The notes under the pieces: generated by a model
What the model saw: only the letters and a program-made list of their open reading frames with translations
What the model was told of the DNA's origin: nothing
Database searches by the model: none
Source of the DNA: Candidatus Binatia bacterium
GTDB lineage: Bacteria; Desulfobacterota; Binatia; Bin18
Assembly: GCA_951812575.1 (NCBI GenBank)
Contig: OX638322.1
Location: forward strand, 4,530,501 to 4,594,500
Reading direction: 5' to 3'
Length of the DNA stretch: 64,000 bases
Position numbers and translations under genes: made by a program
Shown here: one piece after another, positions 54,643 through 61,982 of the stretch
Layout: each line of letters begins with the position of its first letter
Position numbering within the stretch: position 1 is the first letter of the stretch

Positions 54643-56561
54643 GGCAGGTAGTCCTGGGCGAAGACCCCAATGGCGTTGTCGAGATTCAGTAAGGCGATCT
54701 GGTAGGTATAGGTCTGATCGATCAGCTGCGTCCGGACCTGGTTGAGCGCATTGAGGGCGGTGTTGACATCGAGGCTGGTCGAGAGTCCGACCCGGTACTG
54801 CTTCGACGTCATCTCATAATTCTCGCGAGCAAGCGCGACCTCTTTGTGCAAGGTCTCCAGCGTCGTGTGTAAGGTCTCAACACTCAACAGTGCCTCCCGG
54901 ACCTCAACCCGAATCTCTTTTTCCAGTTCGGTCACGCGCAGTTTCGTCTGAGAGAGCGTCTCGTTGGCCTCAAGCAGGTCAAGTTCCCGATTCCCGCCGT
55001 CAAAGAGCGGCCAGCGGAGATTCACAAACAAGGTCCAGAATTCATCCCGGTTGGCAAAGGTTTCCGGATCGAGCCGGGGGTAGGAGAATTGGGCGTTGAC
55101 CTGTGGGAAATAACGGGTCAGGACCAGGTTTTTACGCTCACTGGCAACCCGGACGGCTAGATTCTGAGCGCGCAGATCCTGACGATGGGCATACGCCTGG
55201 TCAAGCAGGCTGGCGTATTCACTCTCGACGGGCTGTGGTGGAGTGGGTTCCATAACGCCCACCATTTCCGACAGCCCCACAGTTCGGGCCAGAACCGTCC
55301 GGGCGAGTTTCAGACGGTTCCGATCAACGACCAGGGCACGGCTGGCGCGTTCGACGGCAACCTCGGCGCGCAATATGTCGGTCTTGGTGACCTCACCGAC
55401 GCGAAATCGGACGTGCGCCCGTTTCAGTTCCTCTTGGGCGAGCTCCAGGGTATCTTGCGCGACCTTGACTTGGGCCTCAAACCGCAACACCTCGTAGTAG
55501 GCTTGGGCAACGCCGAACAGCACGCCACGAATGGTGAACTCGTAGCGCTCCTCCTCCTCGCGAACCGCGTCTTTGCCGAGTCGCCAGGACGGGAAAAATG
55601 AGGGTTCAATAAGCGGCTGGGTAACTTGAAACGTGGTCAGCCAGTTATTCCGGGGGCGAATGACCGAGGAGCCACCAAAAAGACTCCGCGCCTCAGGTGG
55701 GGCATTAAAGGCGATCTCATCCTTATTGCGGGAATAGGCACCGCCGATTTCCCCGCGTGGTGTCATCAGCGCCACCGCCCGCCAGGGCAAGAGTTTCGCT
55801 TTTGCCAACTCGCGCGCCGCTATGGCGACCTGCTCCTCGTTGACGACAGCAAGTTGATATGCCTCTTCCAAGGCGATCACCCGGCTCGGACTCTCGGCGA
55901 GGGGTTGGATGATCGCGGTCGCCCGTGTTGTGGTTTGCTCCGTTTCCGCCTCCCCCGGCTGGAGTGTCTTGGCAGCCGTTTGCGCAGCCGCCTCCGACGG
56001 CGGCACTTGCGATTCTACGACTGGTGTAGCTGCGGGAGACGCCGCCCCCTCCTCATCGACACGAACAGCCGCCTTTTCAGTCTCGGTTGTCGCGTCAGCC
56101 CGAGGGGTTTCTTCTACGGCAGGGCCAATTGAAATCCGCAAACGTGGCGGGTCGGATAGGCGCGCCGCCTGACACGACCGGGCGGAAGCCAGGTCAAGAA
56201 CAACCCGGACCGTATCGGATCGAAACTGGGCCGCCCGGACCTGAAGAATCCCTGCCGAGGCGACAGCCACATAGCGCTGTGCCCGCCTGTCGAGTATGGC
56301 GGGAGTCAGGTCCACATAGCAACGGTCTTTAAGATTACGCTCGGCATCTCCAGGCAGCGTCGTTTGCGTGAAGGACACCTCCTCTGACAGCGTAATCAGC
56401 ACGCTGTCCGCCTCGGCTGTTATCGACCGAACCGGATAGGAAGAGTCCCCAGAGGCCATAGCCGCCGGGGCGAGCAGCAGCAGGCACACGCCGACCCAGC
56501 ACCCTGTCCACCATAAGGAAGCGGATTTGCAGAAACTGTGCGGCGGGAGAGCGTATGTCAT
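54633..56561 (-). CDS. AMIN domain fused to a TolC-type outer-membrane protein
   Basis: A 642-residue exported protein. A signal peptide (residues 13-37) precedes an AMIN domain at about 43-148 (VRSITAEADSVLITLSEEVS, DRCYVDLTP, RAAQFRSDTVRVVLDLAS), a linker rich in Ala, Thr, Glu and Pro (150-225), then the TolC repeats (VIALEEAYQLAVVNEEQVAIA, FGVAQAYYEVLRFEAQVKVAQ, ETLHKEVALAREN, VGLSTSLDVNTALNALNQVR). TolC proteins form trimeric outer-membrane efflux channels. AMIN domains usually target division amidases to peptidoglycan or the septum. No inner-membrane pump gene is adjacent. Second in a possible operon with the AMIN protein upstream. Confidence 0.87.
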   Translation of the reverse strand: MTYALPPHSFCKSASLWWTGCWVGVCLLLLAPAAMASGDSSYPVRSITAEADSVLITLSEEVSFTQTTLPGDAERNLKDRCYVDLTPAILDRRAQRYVAVASAGILQVRAAQFRSDTVRVVLDLASARSCQAARLSDPPRLRISIGPAVEETPRADATTETEKAAVRVDEEGAASPAATPVVESQVPPSEAAAQTAAKTLQPGEAETEQTTTRATAIIQPLAESPSRVIALEEAYQLAVVNEEQVAIAARELAKAKLLPWRAVALMTPRGEIGGAYSRNKDEIAFNAPPEARSLFGGSSVIRPRNNWLTTFQVTQPLIEPSFFPSWRLGKDAVREEEERYEFTIRGVLFGVAQAYYEVLRFEAQVKVAQDTLELAQEELKRAHVRFRVGEVTKTDILRAEVAVERASRALVVDRNRLKLARTVLARTVGLSEMVGVMEPTPPQPVESEYASLLDQAYAHRQDLRAQNLAVRVASERKNLVLTRYFPQVNAQFSYPRLDPETFANRDEFWTLFVNLRWPLFDGGNRELDLLEANETLSQTKLRVTELEKEIRVEVREALLSVETLHTTLETLHKEVALARENYEMTSKQYRVGLSTSLDVNTALNALNQVRTQLIDQTYTYQIALLNLDNAIGVFAQDYLPQR

Positions 56562-56678
56562 TGAGTCACATCAGGGGCCAGACTTTGCGCTCATCAGAAC
56601 GCTGAGCTGTATAGATGAGCGGTGCGTCACCACACTCAGCGACTATCCGAAATGCCTATACGGCGCAACGGGCTGAGC

Positions 56679-57506
56679 TTACCATTCCAGCCGATGGGTG
56701 GCCGAAGAGCCTGACTCTTGGCCCTGTTCCTGGAGCAGATACAGACCGCGGGGCGCCAATTGAAGCGCTTTCTCATCGATCGCCTGCTGGCTGAAAAGAT
56801 TGAATTGGGAAGCGGCCCCCTCGGGCGTCTGCTGATCGAGAAGACTTAATTGGGAAGTGGTCCCCTCGGTTGTTTGCTGATCGAAAATACTGATGGCTTG
56901 CGCCGGTTGGGTCCCGGACGAAAATGGGGTGCGCAAGTCCAGATACTCAAGTGCTCCAGAGGTAGGGAGTTCAGCAGCGGGTTCCTGCAGAGCGACTTGA
57001 TCCATCTGCTGTTCAGGAGGAGGCTCCTGCAGGATCGTCTGAGTTGGCGGTTCAGCAGGACCGAGGCGTACGCTGGTCGTATGAGTCTGCTGCGTCGAAC
57101 GGCCAACTATAACCAGCAGTCGAGCCGGGTTCACAGCTTGCTCGACCCGGCAGGGCTGAGCGGTGAGGAGATCAAGAACGACGCGCACCGTCTGGGGCTG
57201 AAACTGGGCTACCCGGACTCGTTCGACCCGCCGCGCATCCCCAAAATACCAGCGCTCCACCTGCCGCCCTAACACCCCGCCTATATCAACATAGCAGCGG
57301 TCGGCCCGCCCATTGAGCGGGTCCCTGGGCAACGCCGCCTGAGTATAAACCGAGGCGGAGGACAGATGGATCGTGACCTGTTCGGCCGTGACTTCTATGG
57401 ACTGAACGGTCGCCCTGCCCCCGTCGTCCGCGGCAGCACTCCCGGTCTGCCACATAGCCAGGGAAACGGTCATACACAGCAACAACACCAGTCTGAAAGG
57501 CGGCAT
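56679..57506 (-). CDS. Secreted AMIN-domain protein
   Basis: A 275-residue exported protein with a signal peptide (LVLLLCMTVSLAMWQTGSAA) and an AMIN domain at about 32-137 (SIEVTAEQVTIHLSSAS, ADRCYVDIGG, RVAQFQPQTVRVVLDLLT). Cys71 and Cys119 correspond to Cys81 and Cys130 in the adjacent AMIN-TolC fusion, suggesting a disulfide. After a Pro/Gln linker, three short repeats follow (ISIFDQQTTEGTTSQ, LSLLDQQTPEGAASQ, FNLFSQQAIDEKALQ). No amidase or other enzyme domain is present. ATG 57506. Co-directional with the fusion gene 117 bp further on. Confidence 0.8.
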   Translation of the reverse strand: MPPFRLVLLLCMTVSLAMWQTGSAAADDGGRATVQSIEVTAEQVTIHLSSASVYTQAALPRDPLNGRADRCYVDIGGVLGRQVERWYFGDARRVERVRVAQFQPQTVRVVLDLLTAQPCRVEQAVNPARLLVIVGRSTQQTHTTSVRLGPAEPPTQTILQEPPPEQQMDQVALQEPAAELPTSGALEYLDLRTPFSSGTQPAQAISIFDQQTTEGTTSQLSLLDQQTPEGAASQFNLFSQQAIDEKALQLAPRGLYLLQEQGQESGSSATHRLEW

Positions 57507-57573
57507 GATGGCAGATCCTAGGACACAAGGCGGTCTGAACAGTTTCTACCCATACGAGCCCCTGTATAAAAAA

Positions 57574-57951
57574 GGGGAGGAGATCGGTAAGCCGGATTCT
57601 GTGCCCTTTCCTAATAAGGAAGGGAAACGGTCATTCCTCTAGGCGTATCGTTGCCGACACGCTCGAGCGATCGAACCCAGAGGGAGAGTGGGACGACTCT
57701 TGCCCATAGTATGGGCTCCTCTTATTTGATCTTGCTCCGGGTGGGGTTTACCCAGCGTCCTTGATCTCTCAAGGAATTGGTGAGCTCTTACCTCACCTTT
57801 TCACCCTTACCGGCGAACGAGGCCGGCGGTCTCTTTTCTGTGGCACTTTCCCTGCCTTACGGCAGGCTGTCATTAGCAGCCACCCTGCCCCACGGAGTCC
57901 GGACTTTCCTCGCTCCTGCCGTGCAGGACCGCGACCGTTTAATCTCCTCCC
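57574..57951 (-). ncRNA. rnpB: RNase P RNA (bacterial class A)
   Basis: About 378 nt on the minus strand. The P1 helix ends GGGAGGAG (57951-57944) and CTCCTCCCC (57582-57574) pair; the conserved core CGAGGAAAGTCCGGACTCC is near the 5' end, AAAGTGCCACAGAAAAGAGACCGC follows, and GACCCACGCTGGGTAAACCCC-type P8/P9 and the 3' core ACAGAATCCGGCTTACCGAT complete it. The transcript is followed by TTTTTT (57573-57568), so the P1 stem may itself terminate transcription. It lies 8 bp after the zinc-ribbon gene stop. Confidence 0.95.
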
Positions 57952-57959
57952 ACACTCTG

Positions 57960-58709
57960 TTACGTGTCGGACGCCCCGTCCGCCTCGACCTGTATATACA
58001 CAATCCGTCCACAGTAGGGATGCGGACAGTGAAAAATCTCACTGCTGCCCTGCATCTGGCTACTCTGGATCTGGTTACACATATGGGGCGGAATACGCAT
58101 ATAGCAGCCCTGGCAGGTTCCGTCGCGGACTTCCACAACCGCCAGGGCGCCACGATTTCCGAAGATACGCTCATAACGCGCGCATAAACTCGCGTCCAGG
58201 TTCGCCACGAGTTGTTCCCGCTGCCCGCGGTCGGCCTGCGTCTCCTCTTCCAGGGTCGCGATTTGTGTTCCTGCCTGGACCGTCTCCTCAGCGAGCTGTG
58301 TTTGGAGCTCTTCGAGACGCGTTTGGATGTCGGCGAGCTGTTGGCGCTCCTCTTCGAGTTGTTCCATCACACTCAGGATACTTTCTTCGATCTGGCCATT
58401 CGCCTCTTTCATCAATTCGATTTCACGCTGGAGGACGAGCAGTTCGCGTTCATTCCGAACCCGGTTCAACCGGACCCGCTTCTCTTTGATTTTTTCTTCT
58501 TCCAGCTTGAGTTGTCCATCTGTCTCGCGCTGTTGGCTTTCCAGTTCGTCGATACGCTGTTGCCGCTCTTCGGCCTCCCGTTGCCGCAGCTCCTTCTCAG
58601 ACCTGATGGTCGCAATCTGCTGATGGAGATCTTCCAGTTGTTGTTCTTTCCGCTGAAGGCGCTGATCAAGCTCTTGTAGGCTGACCAACTGGGCGATCTG
58701 CGTGGTCAA
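57960..58709 (-). CDS. Coiled-coil protein with C-terminal zinc ribbon (CT398-like)
   Basis: A 249-residue protein. Residues 5-170 form a long antiparallel coiled coil (LQELDQRLQRKEQQLEDLHQ, REAEERQQRIDELESQQRE, and so on). The C-terminal zinc ribbon has Cys residues in RDGTCQGCYMRIPP and FHCPHPYCGRIVY. Homologues (CT398, HP0958) bind RNA-polymerase sigma or flagellar RNA; here the partner is unknown. It lies between the tRNA and rnpB, with 8 bp to rnpB, on the same strand. ATG 58709 follows AAAGGAGGTCAGC. Confidence 0.9.
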   Translation of the reverse strand: MTTQIAQLVSLQELDQRLQRKEQQLEDLHQQIATIRSEKELRQREAEERQQRIDELESQQRETDGQLKLEEEKIKEKRVRLNRVRNERELLVLQREIELMKEANGQIEESILSVMEQLEEERQQLADIQTRLEELQTQLAEETVQAGTQIATLEEETQADRGQREQLVANLDASLCARYERIFGNRGALAVVEVRDGTCQGCYMRIPPHMCNQIQSSQMQGSSEIFHCPHPYCGRIVYIQVEADGASDT

Positions 58710-58764
58710 TGCTGACCTCCTTTCACATCCGGCTTTCGTGCAGAGGCATCCCCTCCGTCCTGCA

Positions 58765-58838
58765 TGGGCCCACCAGGACTCGAACCTGGGACCAACCGGT
58801 TATGAGCCGGTCGCTCTAACCAACTGAGCTATGGGCCC
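58765..58838 (-). tRNA. tRNA with CAT anticodon (Met or lysidine-type Ile2)
   Basis: 74 nt. Acceptor GGGCCCA (58838-58832) pairs with TGGGCCC; D arm TAGCTCAGTTGGTTAGAGC; anticodon arm ACCGG-CTCATAA-CCGGT; T arm ends in GGTTCGAGTCC. The 3' CCA is not encoded: ATGCA follows instead. CAT alone cannot separate elongator Met from Ile2 read by lysidine; the body looks more like elongator Met or Ile2 than initiator Met because the acceptor pairs 1-72 normally (G-C). Confidence 0.95.
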
Positions 58839-58887
58839 ATCTCTCTGCCTCAGCGGCCCCCTGTATACCATGCTCCTCGCCGTTTTC

Positions 58888-60714
58888 CTACGACCTCCCC
58901 AATGCGCGCAGGGCTTCGAGCCGCTGACGGACTCCGGCATCATCTCCTCGCTGCTCTGCCTCTCGAATCTCTCGCTGAAGCCGGACGCGCTTGGACTTGT
59001 GTTGCACCTGCTGAATTTTCTCCATGCAGTCCCCCATCAGTTGCTCCTGCACCGCCGCGCGCTCTTCAGACTCTTCTGCACCCAGCATTTTCGAGACATG
59101 GTCGGCGACTCGTTTTGGTAAGCGATCGAGAAACGCGCCAATGTCGATGCCGGCCCGACCATCTTGCGGCGCATGGTCGGCCTGCTGCTGCCAGGCTTGA
59201 GCGATATCTGCGGCGACCTCCCCCCACTCTTGAAAGGCGGGAATCAGATTGCGCTCACAGATATGCGTCACCACCTGCCGGTCCACGAGCATGAGCTGGA
59301 TTAACTCCAATTCAGCCGAAGAGGGCGGGCTACCCGGCCTGGACCTCTGCGGGTCGGGAGAAGGAGCCGAGCGCTGTGGAGTCCGGTTCGGCCGCAGCCG
59401 GCGGAGTTCTTCTTCGCTGACACCAAAACGCTGCGCCACCTGCGTCAGCAGCGCTCCCCGGGCCAGGGTGTCGGTCATGGGCGACAAGACCGCGACGGCT
59501 GCTTTCGCCGCTTGGGCACGCTGAAAGGCCGACGCCTCGGGGGGCGGGGCGTGTTGTGTAAAATAGAACTCCTCTAAGGGCGAGGCCGTGTCGATCAATT
59601 CTTCGAGCCCCTCCCGCCCCTGCGCCTGTCCGAACGAGTCCGGGTCTTCGCCTTGGGGTAAGAAAACCCCCCGCCCGGTCAGTCCGGCTTCAACACATAG
59701 CGGAAATGCCCGGGTCGCCGCCCGACGACCGGCGTCATCACCATCAAAAAAAATATAAATATCCGTCGAGAAGCGTTTGAGCAGGCGTAATTGTTCCAGG
59801 GTCAGGGCGGTCCCGAGCACGGCAACGGTCTCGCGTAAGCCACGTTGCACGAGCGAAATGAGGTCGGTATAGCCTTCAACCACGAGCACCCGGCCGGTGT
59901 CTCGAACGGGCTCTTTGGCCTGGAAGAGGCCGTACAGCAGCGAGCCTTTCTTGTAGAGGGCCGACTCGGGCGAGTTGAGATATTTGGGCTGTGGCCGTTC
60001 TCTACCCGCGTCTCGCTGCGGGTCGGGCAGCTGGCGGCCACCAAATCCGACTGGTCGCCCGGTCACATCGGTAATCGGGAACATGAGGCGGTGGCGGAAT
60101 TTGTCGTACCACTGGTGGGCCCCTGGCCTGCTTCGTTCGTTCTGTCCGCTGCGTTCGCCAATCAGCCCCAGCGCGGCGGCCTTGTCCAGGGGCGCGCGCC
60201 GGTTGGCAAGAAAACGAACGAGACCGTTCCAGCCGGCGGGCGCGTAGCCAAGCTGGAAGCGCTCAGCCACTTCCTTGGGGATGCCACGCTCGTCCAGATA
60301 GCGTCGTGCCGCGGCTCCGACTTGCTCATCAAGCAGACAGTGGCGGAAGTAGGTCTTGGCCAGACTCGTCAGCCGGTAGAGGCGATCCCGCTCCCGCGCC
60401 TGCGGGTCGTCAGGCGCCTGTGGCAGCGGGACTCCGGCTTTTGCCGCCAGGCGTTTGACGGCCTCCGGAAAGGAAATGCCTTCGAGCCGGCACAAAAAAG
60501 TAAATGCATTCCCGCCTTCCCCGCAGCCGAAACAATGAAAGAAGCCGCGCTCGTCGTTTACACTGAACGATGGGGTCTTTTCCTCGTGGAACGGACACAA
60601 ACCGGTGTAATTCTTGCCCGCTTTACGCAGAGACACATAGACGGAAATCACCTCGACGATACTGACTCGGGAGCGAATCTCAGTCAGCGTCTCTTCGGGG
60701 ATTTTGTGTGCCAT
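58888..60714 (-). CDS. dnaG: DNA primase DnaG
   Basis: A 608-residue primase. The CHC2 zinc finger is Cys40, His43, Cys61, Cys64 (GLCPFHEEKTPSF ... FFHCFGCGEGG). The TOPRIM domain follows: VLVVEGYTDLISLVQRG, then IYIFFDGDDAGRRAATRAF. The C-terminal region is the helicase-binding domain and contains a proline/serine-rich linker (RTPQRSAPSPDPQRSRPGS). It makes RNA primers for replication. I use ATG 60714; the frame is open to 60732. It lies downstream of rpsU, the conserved rpsU-dnaG order; no rpoD follows, its place being taken by a tRNA gene. Confidence 0.97.
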   Translation of the reverse strand: MAHKIPEETLTEIRSRVSIVEVISVYVSLRKAGKNYTGLCPFHEEKTPSFSVNDERGFFHCFGCGEGGNAFTFLCRLEGISFPEAVKRLAAKAGVPLPQAPDDPQARERDRLYRLTSLAKTYFRHCLLDEQVGAAARRYLDERGIPKEVAERFQLGYAPAGWNGLVRFLANRRAPLDKAAALGLIGERSGQNERSRPGAHQWYDKFRHRLMFPITDVTGRPVGFGGRQLPDPQRDAGRERPQPKYLNSPESALYKKGSLLYGLFQAKEPVRDTGRVLVVEGYTDLISLVQRGLRETVAVLGTALTLEQLRLLKRFSTDIYIFFDGDDAGRRAATRAFPLCVEAGLTGRGVFLPQGEDPDSFGQAQGREGLEELIDTASPLEEFYFTQHAPPPEASAFQRAQAAKAAVAVLSPMTDTLARGALLTQVAQRFGVSEEELRRLRPNRTPQRSAPSPDPQRSRPGSPPSSAELELIQLMLVDRQVVTHICERNLIPAFQEWGEVAADIAQAWQQQADHAPQDGRAGIDIGAFLDRLPKRVADHVSKMLGAEESEERAAVQEQLMGDCMEKIQQVQHKSKRVRLQREIREAEQRGDDAGVRQRLEALRALGRS

Positions 60715-60756
60715 AGCGCTCCGACACATCACTGAGGACAGCAGAGGAAAACGCTG

Positions 60757-60792
60757 AAAAAGAAAACACCCACCTTATTCAAGTGGGTGTTT
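60757..60792 (-). terminator. Intrinsic terminator after rpsU
   Basis: AAACACCCAC (60764-60773) pairs with GTGGGTGTTT (60783-60792) around a 9-base loop. On the minus strand TCTTTTTC follows the stem. It lies between rpsU and dnaG, so read-through must be partial if they are one operon. Confidence 0.85.
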
Positions 60793-60830
60793 CTCTGTCA
60801 CTCGTCTCTCAAGCAATGCGACATATCGTC

Positions 60831-61028
60831 TTAATACATGGATCGACTTGCTCGGCGTAACGCACGTTTTCGTGCAGCAATAGCCTTCCGCTTGCGACGG
60901 ACACTCGGTTTCTCGTAGTGTTCACGCTTTTTCAACTCTTGCAGAATACCCGCCTTTTCACACTGCTTTTTAAAACGGCGGATGGCGCTTTCTATGGGCT
61001 CATTGTCTTTGACTCGTACACCTGCCAT
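60831..61028 (-). CDS. rpsU: 30S ribosomal protein bS21
   Basis: A 65-residue small ribosomal protein: [20 protein letters not shown] and [19 protein letters not shown] are the bS21 pattern, with the usual highly basic C-terminus. It sits in the 30S subunit and helps start selection. ATG 61028 follows GGGAGGGGGTGAG. The terminator at 60757-60792 and the promoter-like boxes at 61084-61111 frame a short unit. Confidence 0.96.
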   Translation of the reverse strand: MAGVRVKDNEPIESAIRRFKKQCEKAGILQELKKREHYEKPSVRRKRKAIAARKRALRRASRSMY

Positions 61029-61083
61029 ACGGCTGACTCACCCCCTCCCGACTGGGGATCTTTTCTGGATTACTCCTTCGCCC

Positions 61084-61111
61084 AGCTTAGGGATTTCCCC
61101 CAGAAAGTCAA
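61084..61111 (-). promoter_or_regulatory. Possible promoter for rpsU
   Basis: On the minus strand TTGACT (61106-61111) and TAAGCT (61084-61089) are separated by 16 bp, 55 bp ahead of the start codon. The boxes are imperfect and other choices exist. Confidence 0.35.
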
Positions 61112-61195
61112 GAGATTGAAGGACTTACGGCCTTGACAGGCAAACCACCCCTACGCTAAGGAGGCCCCACAGCTGCATTCAAGGAGGTCTGCTTC

Positions 61196-61981
61196 ATGGA
61201 ATTTAAAGAGGTCATTGGCCGGCGTCGCTCTATTCGCTACTTCCTCCCCTACCGTCCGGTTGAGCGGGAAAAAATTCAGACCATTATGGAGGCGACGCGG
61301 CTCTCGTCCTGTGCGGTCAATGCTTCATTCCTCCGAGCTATCGTTGTGGAACGCGATAAACTCGCGCCTGAAGACCTGGAAGCGCTCAAGGTCCCCACAA
61401 CAACCCTCCAACTCGATATGGCTCCGGTACATATTTATTTTTACGGCAATCTCAACGCGATTCAGGAAAGCCATGGACAGACCCTCAAAGAACTCTTCGA
61501 TGTCGGCGCCCTCAATCCCACCCACGGTTGGAGCCATAAATTCATTGAGGAGACCGTTTGGGCGCAAATTTTAGATCCGATTTCAAAGGACCCCAATATT
61601 AATCCCATTGCGGTTTCCATGGATAGCGGAGTGGCGATGAATCAAGCTCTACTGACCGCGTTTGACGAAGGACTGGGTGCCCTGCTGACCGCATTTAACG
61701 CAGAAAAGGCTAAAGCGATATTCAAGGTGCCGGACCATTTCATGCCGCTCTACGCCATGCTTATCGGCTATCCGGCTGAATCCTGGGAGGCCGGAGGACA
61801 ACGGCCGCGTCCCGCGCTTGAAAGCCTGTATTTTGAGGGAGAATATGGCGTACCGATGCAACGAGACCCGGCCGTCGTCGAGCAGCTCAAACAGGATAAA
61901 ATGATACAGGAGCCCGCGCCGCTCCCGTGGCGTAAGGATGAGGTCCGGGCGCTCTCGCGTATGTTTGGCCTGCCTGAGTGA
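61196..61981 (+). CDS. Nitroreductase-family protein
   Basis: A 261-residue FMN-dependent nitroreductase-fold protein: EVIGRRRSIRYFLPYRPVERE begins the family and SMDSGVAMNQALLTAFDEGLGALLTAF and MLIGYPAES are conserved later segments. The middle (residues 50-130) departs from usual NfsB-like enzymes and carries an insertion. The substrate is not assigned. ATG 61196 follows CAAGGAGGTCTG. The ClC gene begins two bases after its stop, so the two are probably co-translated. Confidence 0.85.
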   Translation: MEFKEVIGRRRSIRYFLPYRPVEREKIQTIMEATRLSSCAVNASFLRAIVVERDKLAPEDLEALKVPTTTLQLDMAPVHIYFYGNLNAIQESHGQTLKELFDVGALNPTHGWSHKFIEETVWAQILDPISKDPNINPIAVSMDSGVAMNQALLTAFDEGLGALLTAFNAEKAKAIFKVPDHFMPLYAMLIGYPAESWEAGGQRPRPALESLYFEGEYGVPMQRDPAVVEQLKQDKMIQEPAPLPWRKDEVRALSRMFGLPE

Positions 61982-61982
61982 G

